Part shown: in pieces, positions 19,356 to 28,901 of the stretch | Position numbering within the stretch: the stretch's first letter is position 1 | Layout: each line of letters starts with the position of its first letter | DNA from: Ignavibacteriaceae bacterium | Lineage (GTDB): Bacteria > Bacteroidota > Ignavibacteria > Ignavibacteriales > Ignavibacteriaceae | Direction of reading: 5' to 3' | DNA: 64,000 nt | Assembly: GCA_013360295.1 (NCBI GenBank) | Contig: JABWCL010000001.1 | Span: 1 to 64,000 of the forward strand | The notes under the pieces: model-generated | Databases searched by the model: none | Seen by the model: the letters and a program-made list of their open reading frames with translations, nothing else | What the model was told of the DNA's origin: nothing | Position numbers and translations under genes: made by a program

Positions 19356-21269
19356 TCACTTGTAGCTTCTCTGACTTGGTTTTACATATTCGAAAGCCAG
19401 GTTTTCTTTATGCATTTCAGGTTCCTGGTCATCGCCTTTGTATTCCCAGGCTCCTACATAGCTGAAATTCTCATCATCGCGGCGTGCTTCATTTTCTTCG
19501 GTCTGATATTCTTCTCTGAAGTGACCACCGCATGACTCGTTCCGTTGCAGAGCATCTCTGGCAACTAACTCACCTAACTCGAGGAAATCCGCTACCCGAC
19601 CCGCTTTTTCCAAAGATTGATTAATTTCTTCATTCTCGCCTAAAACTTTAACATTTTGCCAGAATTCATATCTGATTTCCTTTATTTGCTTTATGGCTTC
19701 ATCAAGTCCTTTTGCGTTGCGGGACATTCCAACATTATCCCACATTACCTTTCCGAGCGCTTTATGGTAGTGGTCAACAGATTTTGTACCTTTAATGCTC
19801 AATAACTTATTTATACGCTCTCTGGTCTGAGCCTCGGCATTACCAAATTCTTCGTGCTCCGTGGATATTTTATCAAGTCCGCCTTCAGCGAGATACCCTC
19901 CAAGGGTATACGGTATTACAAAATAGCCATCGGCAAGTCCCTGCATCAGTGCACTTGCTCCCAGCCTGTTTGCTCCGTGATCCGAGAAATTTGCTTCACC
20001 GAGAACAAACAATCCGGGGATATTGCTCATTAGGTTATAATCAACCCATAATCCGCCCATAGTATAATGAACCGCGGGAAATATTCGCATAGGTACATTA
20101 TACGGGTTCTCTGCTGTTATCTGCTCATACATATCAAAGAGGTTCCCATACTTCTCTTCTATCTTTGGTTTTCCAAGTCGTTTAATAGCATCTCTGAAAT
20201 CAAGATATACAGCCAGTTTACTCGAGCCGACGCCTTTTCCATCGTCACATACCTGCTTCGCGTTCCTCGAGGCAACATCTCTTGGAACGAGATTACCAAA
20301 GGAAGGGTATTTTCGTTCAAGAAAATAATCTCTGTCTTCTTCAGGAATTTCGCTTGGTTTTCTGCTGTCGTCCGGACTTTTGGGAACCCAGACTCTTCCG
20401 TCATTTCTGAGACTCTCACTCATTAAAGTAAGTTTTGACTGATGGTCACCGCTAACAGGTATACAGGTAGGATGAATCTGTACAAAGCACGGGTTACCAA
20501 ATACCGCGCCTTTTTTGTAGGCTCTCCAAATAGCAGTTGTGTTTGAGCCTTTCGCGTTAGTGGAGAGATAATAAACATTTCCATATCCTCCGGTCGCTAA
20601 AAGCACGGCATCAGCGGCATATCGTTTAATCTCACCTGTAACCATATCCCTGGCAATTATTCCCCGGGCTCTTCCGTTGACCACTACCAGTTCCAGCATC
20701 TCGTGACGCGGGAACATTTTGACGTTTCCAAGTCCGATTTGCTTTGAAAGGGCACTATAAGCGCCAAGAAGGAGCTGTTGTCCTGTCTGACCCCTGGCAT
20801 AAAATGTCCTCGAAACCTGAGCCCCTCCGAAGGAACGGTTATCAAGATAACCGCTGTATTCTCTTGCGAATGGCACGCCCTGCGCAACACACTGGTCGAT
20901 AATATTCACGCTTAGTTCCGCCAGCCTGTGAACATTCGCCTCCCTGGCACGGTAGTCGCCTCCTTTTACAGTATCGTAAAAGAGCCTGTATATACTGTCA
21001 CCATCATTTTGATAATTTTTCGCGGCATTAATACCTCCCTGCGCTGCAATACTGTGTGCCCTTCGGGCGCTATCCTGGTAACAAAAAGCCATAACATTAT
21101 AGCCGAGTTCAGCCAGAGTTGCTGCCGCAGAGCCGCCGGCTAATCCAGTCCCAACAATAATGACACTGTATTTTCTCTTATTAGCAGGATTCACCAGTTT
21201 CAACTGGAACCTGTGCTTATACCACTTTTCCGAGATGTGGCCTTCTGGTATTTTTGAATCTAATTTCAT
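19356..21269 (-). CDS. sdhA: succinate dehydrogenase/fumarate reductase flavoprotein subunit
   Basis: The 637-residue catalytic subunit oxidises succinate to fumarate or does the reverse. The FAD dinucleotide site is [17 protein letters not shown] (about 41-57). The covalent FAD histidine lies in [12 protein letters not shown]. The substrate and proton-transfer region includes HPT (QIHPTCIP) and REGASAL-like sequence ([13 protein letters not shown]). The extra C-terminal domain with [15 protein letters not shown] is typical of the longer Bacteroidetes/Chlorobi form. Confidence 0.97.
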   Translation of the reverse strand: MKLDSKIPEGHISEKWYKHRFQLKLVNPANKRKYSVIIVGTGLAGGSAAATLAELGYNVMAFCYQDSARRAHSIAAQGGINAAKNYQNDGDSIYRLFYDTVKGGDYRAREANVHRLAELSVNIIDQCVAQGVPFAREYSGYLDNRSFGGAQVSRTFYARGQTGQQLLLGAYSALSKQIGLGNVKMFPRHEMLELVVVNGRARGIIARDMVTGEIKRYAADAVLLATGGYGNVYYLSTNAKGSNTTAIWRAYKKGAVFGNPCFVQIHPTCIPVSGDHQSKLTLMSESLRNDGRVWVPKSPDDSRKPSEIPEEDRDYFLERKYPSFGNLVPRDVASRNAKQVCDDGKGVGSSKLAVYLDFRDAIKRLGKPKIEEKYGNLFDMYEQITAENPYNVPMRIFPAVHYTMGGLWVDYNLMSNIPGLFVLGEANFSDHGANRLGASALMQGLADGYFVIPYTLGGYLAEGGLDKISTEHEEFGNAEAQTRERINKLLSIKGTKSVDHYHKALGKVMWDNVGMSRNAKGLDEAIKQIKEIRYEFWQNVKVLGENEEINQSLEKAGRVADFLELGELVARDALQRNESCGGHFREEYQTEENEARRDDENFSYVGAWEYKGDDQEPEMHKENLAFEYVKPSQRSYK

Positions 21270-21290
21270 CTTGTTACTCCATTACTGCAC

Positions 21291-21947
21291 TTACTGGTGA
21301 AAAAACAAAAAATAGACAGGGAACGTGGCGAATCCGGCAGGAACGACTATCGAAAAAAGCAAACCGAGAAATTTTATCAGCGGTGTGTACTTTTTATGAT
21401 TCATCCCCAAAGTCTGAAACGCGCTCTGGAAACCGTGGTTCAGGTGAAGCCCCAGCAGGAGCATCGCGAAAATATAGAACCAACTATATACCGGCGACTT
21501 AAATGATTCTACAACCGACTCGTACATTGTGACGTCAGTTCCGATAACCCTGTGAGTCACAAAAAATGTGTTCAAATGGATAATGAGAAATGCCAGAACA
21601 AGAAGTCCTGAATAGAACATGCTCCTCGAAGTAAGAGTACTATTTTCCGAAGGCTTATAAACTGCATAAGGAACAGGTCGCGCTTTTTTGTTTTCTAGGG
21701 TTAACCGGAGGGTATTAAATATGTGAAGAATAAATCCTAAGGCTAGACCGATCTCGAGGAATCTTATAATACCATTCGTAGACATAAAATGGGAATAAAC
21801 TTCAAAAGCTTCCCCTGCGTCATTCCGGAACAATAAGAAATTACCTGAGAGATGCACTACCAAAAAACTGCAGAGAAAAATACCGGTGAAAGATACGATT
21901 ATCTTCTTACCGATTGAGGAATTAAGAAATACTGTAATCCATCGCAT
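21291..21947 (-). CDS. sdhC: succinate dehydrogenase cytochrome b subunit
   Basis: The single membrane subunit has five helices and several conserved histidines in them (VVHLSGNF, GFILHIFN, LIIHLNTFF, LGLHLNHGFQ), as expected for a diheme anchor like that of Bacillus or Wolinella. It passes electrons to menaquinone. I chose the ATG at 21947 (MRWITVFLNSSIGKK), which matches the usual family start. An in-frame TTG at 21983 would add 12 residues. There is no sdhD, consistent with this type. Confidence 0.93.
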   Translation of the reverse strand: MRWITVFLNSSIGKKIIVSFTGIFLCSFLVVHLSGNFLLFRNDAGEAFEVYSHFMSTNGIIRFLEIGLALGFILHIFNTLRLTLENKKARPVPYAVYKPSENSTLTSRSMFYSGLLVLAFLIIHLNTFFVTHRVIGTDVTMYESVVESFKSPVYSWFYIFAMLLLGLHLNHGFQSAFQTLGMNHKKYTPLIKFLGLLFSIVVPAGFATFPVYFLFFHQ

Positions 21948-21999
21948 TGTGATAACCTGCTTGTAAGAAAAATGTATTGCCAAACTTATTAAATCAAAT

Positions 22000-22028
22000 C
22001 AAATTATACAACGATTAACCTTAACAAA
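22000..22028 (-). promoter_or_regulatory. weak promoter candidate for sdhCAB
   Basis: On the minus strand TTTG (22028-22025) and TATAATTTG (22008-22000) are separated by 16 bases. The spacing is short for the Bacteroidetes pattern, so this is a tentative assignment. Confidence 0.25.
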
Positions 22029-22171
22029 AGTTAAAAATCACTACTTTTTTGATTATTAATGATAATTCCGGAACTATGAATAAACTAAAATTTTGAGTTC
22101 TATTTTTCAAAAAAGTTTTATATGTTTATTAAACGAATATTATTTTTATATTTCGGTATTAAATCGGAGAA

Positions 22172-22702
22172 ATGATGGACACAACAAAGAACCACGGAAT
22201 TAAAATAGTTATATTATTGATTATTGCGGCTGCCTTTTCAAGGCTGATCCCCCACTATCCCAATTTCACAGCGATCGGGGCAATAGCCTTATTTTCCGGC
22301 GCCTATCTGAACAGAAACTGGCTCGCATACACCATCCCTGTGTTTGCTCTTTTCCTGTCAGACCTATTCCTGGGTTTCCATGAAGGAATGATTGCCGTTT
22401 ATGCAGCCACCCTGTTGGTGGTATTTATCGGAAATTATATGCTGCACAACAAGGTTAGAACCGTACCTGTTGCGCTGGCTGCGGTTATTTCATCTGTCTC
22501 CTTCTTCATCATCACGAACTTCGCTGTTTGGGCTTCCGGTCTTCTTTATCCGCGTGATTTAACAGGTCTTTTAGCCTGTTACGTTGCGGCAATACCCTTT
22601 TTCCACAGTACTCTGCTGGGAGATCTGTTCTATTCAGGAGTTCTCTTTGGCGCCTATGAATTACTCGTAAAACGTTTCCCGCAGCTTGCTTTACAAAAAT
22701 AA
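22172..22702 (+). CDS. DUF6580 family membrane protein
   Basis: A 176-residue integral membrane protein with about five helices. The conserved start of the family is visible: SRLIPHYPNFTAIGAIALFSGAYL, followed by the FALFLSDLFLGFHEGM loop. DUF6580 proteins look like substrate-binding (S) components of ECF transporters and often follow riboswitches elsewhere; no riboswitch is recognised here. The substrate is unknown. GAGA precedes the tandem ATGATG start. Confidence 0.85.
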   Translation: MMDTTKNHGIKIVILLIIAAAFSRLIPHYPNFTAIGAIALFSGAYLNRNWLAYTIPVFALFLSDLFLGFHEGMIAVYAATLLVVFIGNYMLHNKVRTVPVALAAVISSVSFFIITNFAVWASGLLYPRDLTGLLACYVAAIPFFHSTLLGDLFYSGVLFGAYELLVKRFPQLALQK

Positions 22703-22722
22703 ATTTTTCAAATTGATGAAAG

Positions 22723-22752
22723 CCCCTCTTTACCGGAGGGGTTTTCTTTTTT
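22723..22752 (+). terminator. terminator after the DUF6580 gene
   Basis: CCCCTC at 22723-22728 pairs with GAGGGG at 22736-22741 and is followed by TTTTCTTTTTT, just before the ribosome-binding site of the HAD gene. Confidence 0.75.
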
Positions 22753-22765
22753 AAAGAGGAAAACA

Positions 22766-23542
22766 ATGTCCGGAATATTCCTTCTGATTGATTTCGACGG
22801 TGTCATTAAAATCGGGGACAAACCCGCCTCCGGTATCTCAGACTTTTTCGAGGTAATCTCAAAACCGCCGGTTAATGCTTGCATTCTGAGTAATTCCACA
22901 TTAAGGACAGGTAGTGATATCAGAAAATTATTATCTTCCTGGGGTGTGGAATCCTCCCTGCCGATTATGACCACAATTGATTTTGCTATCGATTACATCC
23001 GAGTCAATTTCAGTACCGTGAAAGTGATTCTGAATGAAAAAATGAAAAGACATTTTATCGGTTTTGATGACGAATATTCGAATGAGGCGGTTTTGATAGG
23101 CGATATCGGCGAAAAGTGGGATTATTCTCTGATAAATGATCTCTTTCTCAGGGTTAGGCAAGGAGCTGAACTTATTGCTCTTCACAAAAATAAATTCTGG
23201 TTCCCTGACGGTAAAAATTGTAAACTGGATATAGGCGGATTCATACGGGCTATTGAGTATGCCACAGGTGAAACTGCGGTAGTCCTCGGAAAACCCTCCC
23301 TTCTTTACTTCAAGAATGCTCTTGTGAAGATGGGTTATGATTATCAATCTCCATTATATTCTGTCGGGGATGATCCCTACACGGACATTCTTCCCGTCAG
23401 GGAACTTGGAGGTATTGGTTTGTTCGTATCCACCGGCAAGTATCCCTTTAGTCCTGATGACGAAATAAGAAACATTTATGACTGGCACTTTAGAGATCTC
23501 AGTGGATTAACTCAATTTATTTTGGAAAAGATCCGATCTTAG
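22766..23542 (+). CDS. HAD superfamily (IIA, NagD-like) hydrolase
   Basis: A 258-residue phosphatase. Motif I is DFDGVIK (nucleophile Asp9, acid Asp11), motif II is the ILSNST segment, motif III Lys lies in VLGKPS, and motif IV is GDDPYTDI. The cap domain sits between motifs II and III as in NagD. Substrates of this group are small phosphorylated sugars or nucleotides; which one cannot be told. AAAGAGG precedes the start by five or six bases. Confidence 0.87.
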   Translation: MSGIFLLIDFDGVIKIGDKPASGISDFFEVISKPPVNACILSNSTLRTGSDIRKLLSSWGVESSLPIMTTIDFAIDYIRVNFSTVKVILNEKMKRHFIGFDDEYSNEAVLIGDIGEKWDYSLINDLFLRVRQGAELIALHKNKFWFPDGKNCKLDIGGFIRAIEYATGETAVVLGKPSLLYFKNALVKMGYDYQSPLYSVGDDPYTDILPVRELGGIGLFVSTGKYPFSPDDEIRNIYDWHFRDLSGLTQFILEKIRS

Positions 23543-23845
23543 CTCGGGGAGTCAAATTATTATCTTCACTCCTCCCGGAATCAATCTGATTTGTGATAGA
23601 TTTCGAATTCCCGGTCAGGTAATCAATTATCATTATATATCTCTCAGGAGGCAGTCGTACAAGGGAATTGAGCTAAAACCAGTATTGTACCCGCAGTTAG
23701 TCCACCCCCGGTCTTTATAACTTTTCCGGTGTTTATTACCGCTTTTCGAGGCACCATCATTTCCCCCTTTTTCCAAACTTTTATATAAAACTTATTTACC
23801 GTAATTTCTGTTACAGTATTCAGGATAAACTAAAATAACTTAACT
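23543..23845. other. 303-base intergenic stretch, no convincing gene
   Basis: A short imperfect hairpin follows the HAD gene (GGGGAGT pairing with ACTCCTCCC, about 23546-23577). A minus-strand frame of 38 codons (23760 to 23644) begins MMVPRKAVINTGKV and has a purine-rich run before its ATG. It resembles no family I know, so I leave it uncalled. The last 100 bases are AT-rich and probably hold the promoter of the next gene. Confidence 0.4.
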
Positions 23846-24661
23846 ATGCGTATTATTTGGAAAATATTTTTCTTATTGGTGTCATTTCAGATCCATTGCC
23901 TGTTCGCGCAAATCAGCGCCAGAATTGTATCTGAGCAGCAGGTTATCACTGCAGGAGAGGATTTCAGGCTGGGGGTAATGCTCACGATCGAAGAAGAATG
24001 GTATACTTACTGGATTAATCCGGGAGATGCGGGTATGGCGCCGGATATCAAAATAGACCTTCCGGTGGGATTTGAACTGATTGATATTCAGTACCCTGCT
24101 CCGGAAAAATTTGAGAGCGATGAGGTGGTCTCGTTCGGATACAAAGATTCAATTATGTTTGTCCTGAGAATTAAAAACAAAATTACAACCGCAGGAACTT
24201 ACCCAATTACAATAGATTGTTCCTGGCTGGTGTGTAAGGAGGTCTGCCTGCCGGGTAATGCCTCTTTAACCTTCAATATCGTTATCGGTCCCAAAGATAG
24301 CCTTAACAATATCCAGGTAAATAAACTTTTATTCGAATACTACAGCTCCCGTGTACCCCTAATAACTGATGAGATCGAGCTTTCTCACACCGGTACTGGT
24401 AAACCCTTTATACTAAATATCAAGTTCAACAAAATTTTCGGAAGCGAACTCAAACTAGCTGAAGTTTATCCATTTGAGAATGGGATATTCAGGAATATTC
24501 CTTCCCCGAAGATTTCGTCAGGGTCAGAGGGGTATTCAGTCCATTTCACATTGGAGGAAGGAATTGATCTCCCTTCATTGCCATTGAAGTTTCTGTTTGT
24601 ATTTTACGACTCTAAAAATAAACTTACATCTTTTGAATCAACCCTAAACATAAAAAAATAA
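23846..24661 (+). CDS. exported DsbD N-terminal-like (DsbD-alpha) domain protein
   Basis: A 271-residue protein with signal peptide (cleavage near IHCLFAQ). The rest is an immunoglobulin-like fold resembling the periplasmic alpha domain of DsbD, including EEWYTYWINPGDAGMAP and the cysteine region CSWLVCKEVCLPG near residues 131-143. There is no membrane or thioredoxin gamma part, so it is a free-standing electron-transfer domain or a ligand-binding relative. It is 15 bases ahead of a redoxin, which supports a thiol-redox role. Confidence 0.8.
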   Translation: MRIIWKIFFLLVSFQIHCLFAQISARIVSEQQVITAGEDFRLGVMLTIEEEWYTYWINPGDAGMAPDIKIDLPVGFELIDIQYPAPEKFESDEVVSFGYKDSIMFVLRIKNKITTAGTYPITIDCSWLVCKEVCLPGNASLTFNIVIGPKDSLNNIQVNKLLFEYYSSRVPLITDEIELSHTGTGKPFILNIKFNKIFGSELKLAEVYPFENGIFRNIPSPKISSGSEGYSVHFTLEEGIDLPSLPLKFLFVFYDSKNKLTSFESTLNIKK

Positions 24662-24676
24662 ATAAAGGAGACCATT

Positions 24677-25276
24677 ATGCGAACATTCTTGTCAGCAGTT
24701 TTTCTGCTATTTTTAACCACCGCTATCACAGCTCAGGATGCTAAAATTGGAGGGAAAGCTCCGGCTTTCAGCTTGGAGGACAGTCAGGGAAAAACACACA
24801 ACCTTTCTGACTTTAATGGGAAATATGTAGTTCTGGAATGGATAAACTTCGACTGCCCGTTTGTTAAAAAACATTACGATTCCGGAAATATGCAAAGACT
24901 ACAGAAAAAGTTCACAGAAAAAGGAGTAATCTGGCTTTCTGTCTGCTCTTCAAAAAAGGGTAAACAGGGAAATTTCACAAATGAGGAAATTAATTCACGC
25001 TCCAAAAAACTCAGTGCTGCCCCGACGGCATACCTCGTAGACGAATCCGGAGAGGTTGGAAAATCTTATGGTGCGAAGACTACACCTCATATGTATGTCA
25101 TTAATCCTGAAGGTACACTTGTTTATATGGGAGCTATTGATGACAAGCCAACTACAGATGTAGAAGATATAGAAGGAGCGACCAATTACGTTACGGAAGC
25201 GCTTAACAGTCTTATGAATGGTAAGGAAGTAAAAACTAAATCAACTAAAGCATACGGTTGCTCTGTTAAATATTAA
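24677..25276 (+). CDS. exported thioredoxin-fold redoxin (AhpC/TSA-like)
   Basis: The 199-residue protein has a signal peptide (cut after ITAQ) and an AhpC/TSA-like fold. The expected CxxC is replaced by a single cysteine in NFDCPFVKKHYDSGNM, with other cysteines in WLSVCSS and near the C-terminus (YGCSVKY). This is the widespread redoxin group with CPFVxKHY. It may be a thiol peroxidase rather than a disulfide reductase. A strong AAAGGAG precedes the ATG. Confidence 0.87.
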   Translation: MRTFLSAVFLLFLTTAITAQDAKIGGKAPAFSLEDSQGKTHNLSDFNGKYVVLEWINFDCPFVKKHYDSGNMQRLQKKFTEKGVIWLSVCSSKKGKQGNFTNEEINSRSKKLSAAPTAYLVDESGEVGKSYGAKTTPHMYVINPEGTLVYMGAIDDKPTTDVEDIEGATNYVTEALNSLMNGKEVKTKSTKAYGCSVKY

Positions 25277-25295
25277 ATAATTTTTCCGATTCAAA

Positions 25296-26024
25296 TTGTA
25301 TAGTTACTCTCTTCGCGTAAGTTATGATGGCACTGAATTTACCGGCTGGCAAATTCAGGCAAACGCCCGGACTGTCCAGGGAGAGTTAACTTCAGCATTA
25401 TCTAAAATTTTATCTTCCAGAATTTCAGTTACGGGCGCCGGAAGGACTGACACCGGCGTCCATTCCATAGGGCAGATTGCAAGTTTTCTATCCCCTGTTA
25501 AACTGTCATCTTATGAATTCCTCTATTCCGTCAATTCCATTCTTCCATTTAGCATCGCTGTAAGTGAGTTACAGGAAGTTGAAAGCGGATTTAACGCACG
25601 TTTTGATGCTAAAAGCAGAGTATATTACTATTTTCTTAGTCACGCTAAAGACCCTTTTCTCCATAAGTATTCCTGGTTCAGGTTAGTCCGTCCGGATATC
25701 ACAAAATTAAATTTGATGTCCCGGGAATTATTTGGTAGTCACGACTTTTCATCCTTTACTAAGCATGCCGGCGAGGTTGATAATCTTATCTGTACAGTAA
25801 AATCTATCAAATGGATTGGGAGGAGAAAACTAACCTACGTAAGAATTGAAGCCGACCGATTCCTTCATGGGATGGTTAGGGCTATGGTCGGAACCTTGAT
25901 CAGATATTGGGATCACCCGGATAACTCGGAAATCATTAAGAATATATTACTGAGTTGTGACAGAAAGGAAGCATCTGAATCAGCGCCTGCAAAAGGACTA
26001 TTTTTGTATAAAATAAATTATTAA
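25296..26024 (+). CDS. truA: tRNA pseudouridine synthase A
   Basis: The 242-residue enzyme makes pseudouridine at positions 38-40 of the tRNA anticodon arm. The catalytic aspartate is Asp52 in GRTDTGVHS. SYDGTEFTGWQIQ and the FLHGMVRAMVGTL motif confirm the family. The start is a TTG without a ribosome-binding site; no ATG lies before the conserved YDGT motif. Confidence 0.95.
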   Translation: MYSYSLRVSYDGTEFTGWQIQANARTVQGELTSALSKILSSRISVTGAGRTDTGVHSIGQIASFLSPVKLSSYEFLYSVNSILPFSIAVSELQEVESGFNARFDAKSRVYYYFLSHAKDPFLHKYSWFRLVRPDITKLNLMSRELFGSHDFSSFTKHAGEVDNLICTVKSIKWIGRRKLTYVRIEADRFLHGMVRAMVGTLIRYWDHPDNSEIIKNILLSCDRKEASESAPAKGLFLYKINY

Positions 26025-26028
26025 ATCA

Positions 26029-26514
26029 ATGGAACTTTCCGATCTTCATCCTCTGACAACACATTTCCCAATAGCGTTCCTTACACTTGCCAGTATTCTT
26101 TGCGGCGTAAGCATCTTCAGAAAGTCAGATTTTTTGAGCAAGTCTCTTCTGCTGATCCTAATCCTGGGTGTGGTTTCTTCCGTACTGACTCTTTTCACCG
26201 GCAATCTTGCGGCGACTGAGTTCTCATCGGCAATTGCGCCCAGATTGGATGCATTTATATCGTCGGAAATAAATTCATTGATTGAACAGCACGAAGACTT
26301 TGCGACTTATACAATGCTGAATTATACTTTTATGCTGATAATCCTTTTTTATGAATTTATTAATAAGAGACGCAATAAACAACCAATAGGAGCTGCACTT
26401 AGGATAGTAATACTGGGGTTAACTTCACTAACGGGTTTATATTTAATTTACAAAACCGGTATCTACGGCGGTGAGCTTGTTTTCAGATACGGAGTTGGTT
26501 CATGGGTCCCTTAA
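26029..26514 (+). CDS. DUF2231-like membrane protein
   Basis: A 161-residue protein with four hydrophobic segments. The opening DLHPLTTHFPIAFLTLASIL fits the DUF2231 signature (LHP..VHFPIA), and a histidine in EQHEDFATYTML recalls the family's possible heme or metal ligands. Function unknown. It starts four bases after truA and is 13 bases before the next membrane gene. Confidence 0.8.
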   Translation: MELSDLHPLTTHFPIAFLTLASILCGVSIFRKSDFLSKSLLLILILGVVSSVLTLFTGNLAATEFSSAIAPRLDAFISSEINSLIEQHEDFATYTMLNYTFMLIILFYEFINKRRNKQPIGAALRIVILGLTSLTGLYLIYKTGIYGGELVFRYGVGSWVP

Positions 26515-26527
26515 GGATAAATCAAAA

Positions 26528-27358
26528 ATGAAAACTCAGGAGTTAAAGCCTACATGGTCTTTAATAGCATCTGTAATACTTATTGTCAATATTACCGGGG
26601 CAGCCTTGGCTCTGCTTTCGTTTCCGGAAACATTATACATTGCAGGATTCAGATTTCATATATTTGCGATTATTCTCTTTATTTCCCTAGCCCTGCGAAA
26701 AGCTGCCCCGGATATTGTGGGAGATCTCCGAAATATTAAGCCTTCGCTTTTATGGCAGTTTTTATTATACTTTATACTCTTAGTACTTCCGGTTTATTTA
26801 CTTTATGTTTTTAAATTAATAAAATTTGCGGATCCGGATTTCTTGTTCGAACTCGGAGCCTCCTCCCTGACGGATTTACCTCTTTATATACTCTGGCTTG
26901 CACCTTTGTTTTACGCGGCTTTTATTTGGTATTCTCTCCTGATAAAATTGCCCTGGGGAAGGATATTTGTTTTTATTCTTGGCTTCCTTCCATTTCTATA
27001 TCTTGCACATTCTCCTGCTGATGGAATTGTCGTACCGGAAAAGCTGTTATATCCATTCATATACGGCATTATTCTGAGTGTTGCTGCCTTGTCCGGTAGT
27101 TTTTATTTTTTCTATTTCTGGGCTTATATTCCTCTATGGGTTTTTATACTGGCTGTGGGAACAACAAATCAAGAACTATTACAGGTTCTCCTGGCAAAAT
27201 CCTATGAAGAATGGGAAGGGATTTTTTCTCTGAAAGGTGAAGTCTCGGAATATAAATTCTATATATATTATGCTTTTTGTTTACTATTATTACTAATAAA
27301 TTTTTTCACAAATAGAAGAACCTGGCGTACCCGGCAAAACGGAACCTTGAATCGTTGA
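26528..27358 (+). CDS. polytopic membrane protein, unknown
   Basis: From the ATG at 26528 (AAGGAT ten bases upstream) the product is 276 residues with seven or eight hydrophobic helices, few charged loops and a basic C-terminus. A longer frame from a GTG at 26471 overlaps the DUF2231 gene and adds a hydrophilic leader, which I reject. I recognise no family. Its position after a DUF2231 gene suggests a paired membrane role. Confidence 0.7.
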   Translation: MKTQELKPTWSLIASVILIVNITGAALALLSFPETLYIAGFRFHIFAIILFISLALRKAAPDIVGDLRNIKPSLLWQFLLYFILLVLPVYLLYVFKLIKFADPDFLFELGASSLTDLPLYILWLAPLFYAAFIWYSLLIKLPWGRIFVFILGFLPFLYLAHSPADGIVVPEKLLYPFIYGIILSVAALSGSFYFFYFWAYIPLWVFILAVGTTNQELLQVLLAKSYEEWEGIFSLKGEVSEYKFYIYYAFCLLLLLINFFTNRRTWRTRQNGTLNR

Positions 27359-27447
27359 TCACCTGATCATTTTAATTCAAAAAAAGAAATTACGAAATAT
27401 TGCTTTTCGAGTATTTTGGATTCCGTAAGAGTACAACTAAAGTCATA

Positions 27448-28032
27448 ATGAAAAAAATAATTCTGTTACTAGTAATTCTCTTTTCTTTGCACTCCACTGC
27501 TATTGCCTCGGACAAGGCTCGGGGAGTGTTCTTTGGCGTTGGTGTAGGTCCCAGGCTCCCGATTACTCAGTTCTCCCAGACTTCACTATTAGGTTACGGC
27601 TTTCACTTCGAACTTTCTTATACGGATAATGAATCTCTTCCGTTCTTTTTATATGGCAAGATCGGATTTGAACAATTCCCGGGCTCCCAGACATATTATC
27701 AGTCATCAGAATATTCTCACTTCTCGACATCCGTACTACCCATTCAGCTCGGAGTAAGACATTACTTTAGTCCAATGCTTGAGAATGTTATTGTGATTCT
27801 TCCTCATATCGAAGCCGCTGCTTGTTTTTCCGTAAATCAGACACTTCATCACTTTAAGCAATCTGCAAACCGCCCCTCATATATCGAACAGACAACAGAT
27901 TTTGGAGCGAATATTGGTATCGGCGCTTCCATGTTCCTTCTCGAAATGACTGGTTCTTACACATACTTTAAAGAAAGACAATATTTAGGTTTTGACCTTA
28001 AAATAAGATTACCCCTCTTTGTAATATTTTAG
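27448..28032 (+). CDS. small outer-membrane beta-barrel protein
   Basis: The ATG at 27448 begins a clear signal peptide (KKIILLLVILFSLHSTAIAS). The mature 170 residues alternate polar and aromatic residues (GVFFGVGVGPRLP, FHFELSY, LYGKIGFEQF, LGVRHYF), as in eight-stranded OmpA/OmpX-like barrels, and end LPLFVIF. An in-frame TTG 48 bases upstream is less likely. The function is unknown. Confidence 0.75.
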   Translation: MKKIILLLVILFSLHSTAIASDKARGVFFGVGVGPRLPITQFSQTSLLGYGFHFELSYTDNESLPFFLYGKIGFEQFPGSQTYYQSSEYSHFSTSVLPIQLGVRHYFSPMLENVIVILPHIEAAACFSVNQTLHHFKQSANRPSYIEQTTDFGANIGIGASMFLLEMTGSYTYFKERQYLGFDLKIRLPLFVIF

Positions 28033-28043
28033 GAGATTTTACG

Positions 28044-28826
28044 ATGGACCTTTCCACTCTGCTTTTTGAACAAAAAAAGAATTATGCGATAGTTACGATA
28101 AACCGTCCGGATAAATTAAACGCACTTAACAATACTGTATTAACAGAACTTAAACAGGTTTTTTCAAATCTTTCTGTTTTGGATGAAATCAGGTGCGTGA
28201 TAGTTACCGGGGCGGGCGCAAAATCATTCGTTGCAGGTGCCGACATTGCAGAAATTAATAAACTGGATGTCCCACAGGCAAAGGTGTTTGCTGAATTCGG
28301 TCAGTCAGTGTTCTCCTTAATTGAAGAAATGAATAAACCTGTTATCGCGGCAATTAACGGTTTCGCTCTTGGCGGAGGTGCCGAACTTGCCTGGTCCTGC
28401 CACATAAGAATTTGTTCTGAAAACGCCCTGTTTGGGCAACCTGAAGTTGACCTTGGGTTGATTCCGGGATACGGCGGAACACAGCGGCTCCCCCGGCTTA
28501 TAAGTTCATCACTGGCTGCGCAATTGCTGCTGACAGGTGAAAAAATTGATGCTCAAAAAGCATTAGCTCTTGGGCTGGTCAATAATGTCTTCAAACCCGA
28601 AGAGTTATTACCAAAAGCTGAAGAACTTGCGGATAAGATATCAGCTAAACCTGCGCTAGCTGTCCAAAACATTCTCAAGGCACTTTCGTCTACACGGCAA
28701 ACCGGACTTAATGAAGGGCTTGCCATCGAAGCGCTTTTGTTCTCTCTAACCTGCGGCTCTGATGATTTCCACGAGGGAACTAAGGCATTCCTGGAAAAAA
28801 GAAAAGCCGCGTTCAAACATAAATAG
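28044..28826 (+). CDS. enoyl-CoA hydratase/isomerase family protein (crotonase)
   Basis: The 260-residue enzyme has the oxyanion-hole segments AGADIAE and FALGGGAE and the two catalytic glutamates Glu114 and Glu134 (GQPEVDLGLIPGYGGTQRL). With both acids present it should hydrate enoyl-CoA, as in beta-oxidation or butanoate metabolism. No thiolase or dehydrogenase is nearby. A strong AGGAGA precedes the ATG. It stops with TAG, after which the same frame remains open into the next gene. Confidence 0.93.
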   Translation: MDLSTLLFEQKKNYAIVTINRPDKLNALNNTVLTELKQVFSNLSVLDEIRCVIVTGAGAKSFVAGADIAEINKLDVPQAKVFAEFGQSVFSLIEEMNKPVIAAINGFALGGGAELAWSCHIRICSENALFGQPEVDLGLIPGYGGTQRLPRLISSSLAAQLLLTGEKIDAQKALALGLVNNVFKPEELLPKAEELADKISAKPALAVQNILKALSSTRQTGLNEGLAIEALLFSLTCGSDDFHEGTKAFLEKRKAAFKHK

Positions 28827-28901
28827 GGTACGAGCATCAGTTCCCCGGGCTATAAAAGGGTCTTTCTTTTCCTCATAGGATTAAACTTTTTTTTCCTGCT
28901 T

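Noticed and set aside
20067-20426. Plus-strand open frame of 119 codons within sdhA
   Set aside because: Antisense to sdhA with low-complexity hydrophobic composition and no known match.
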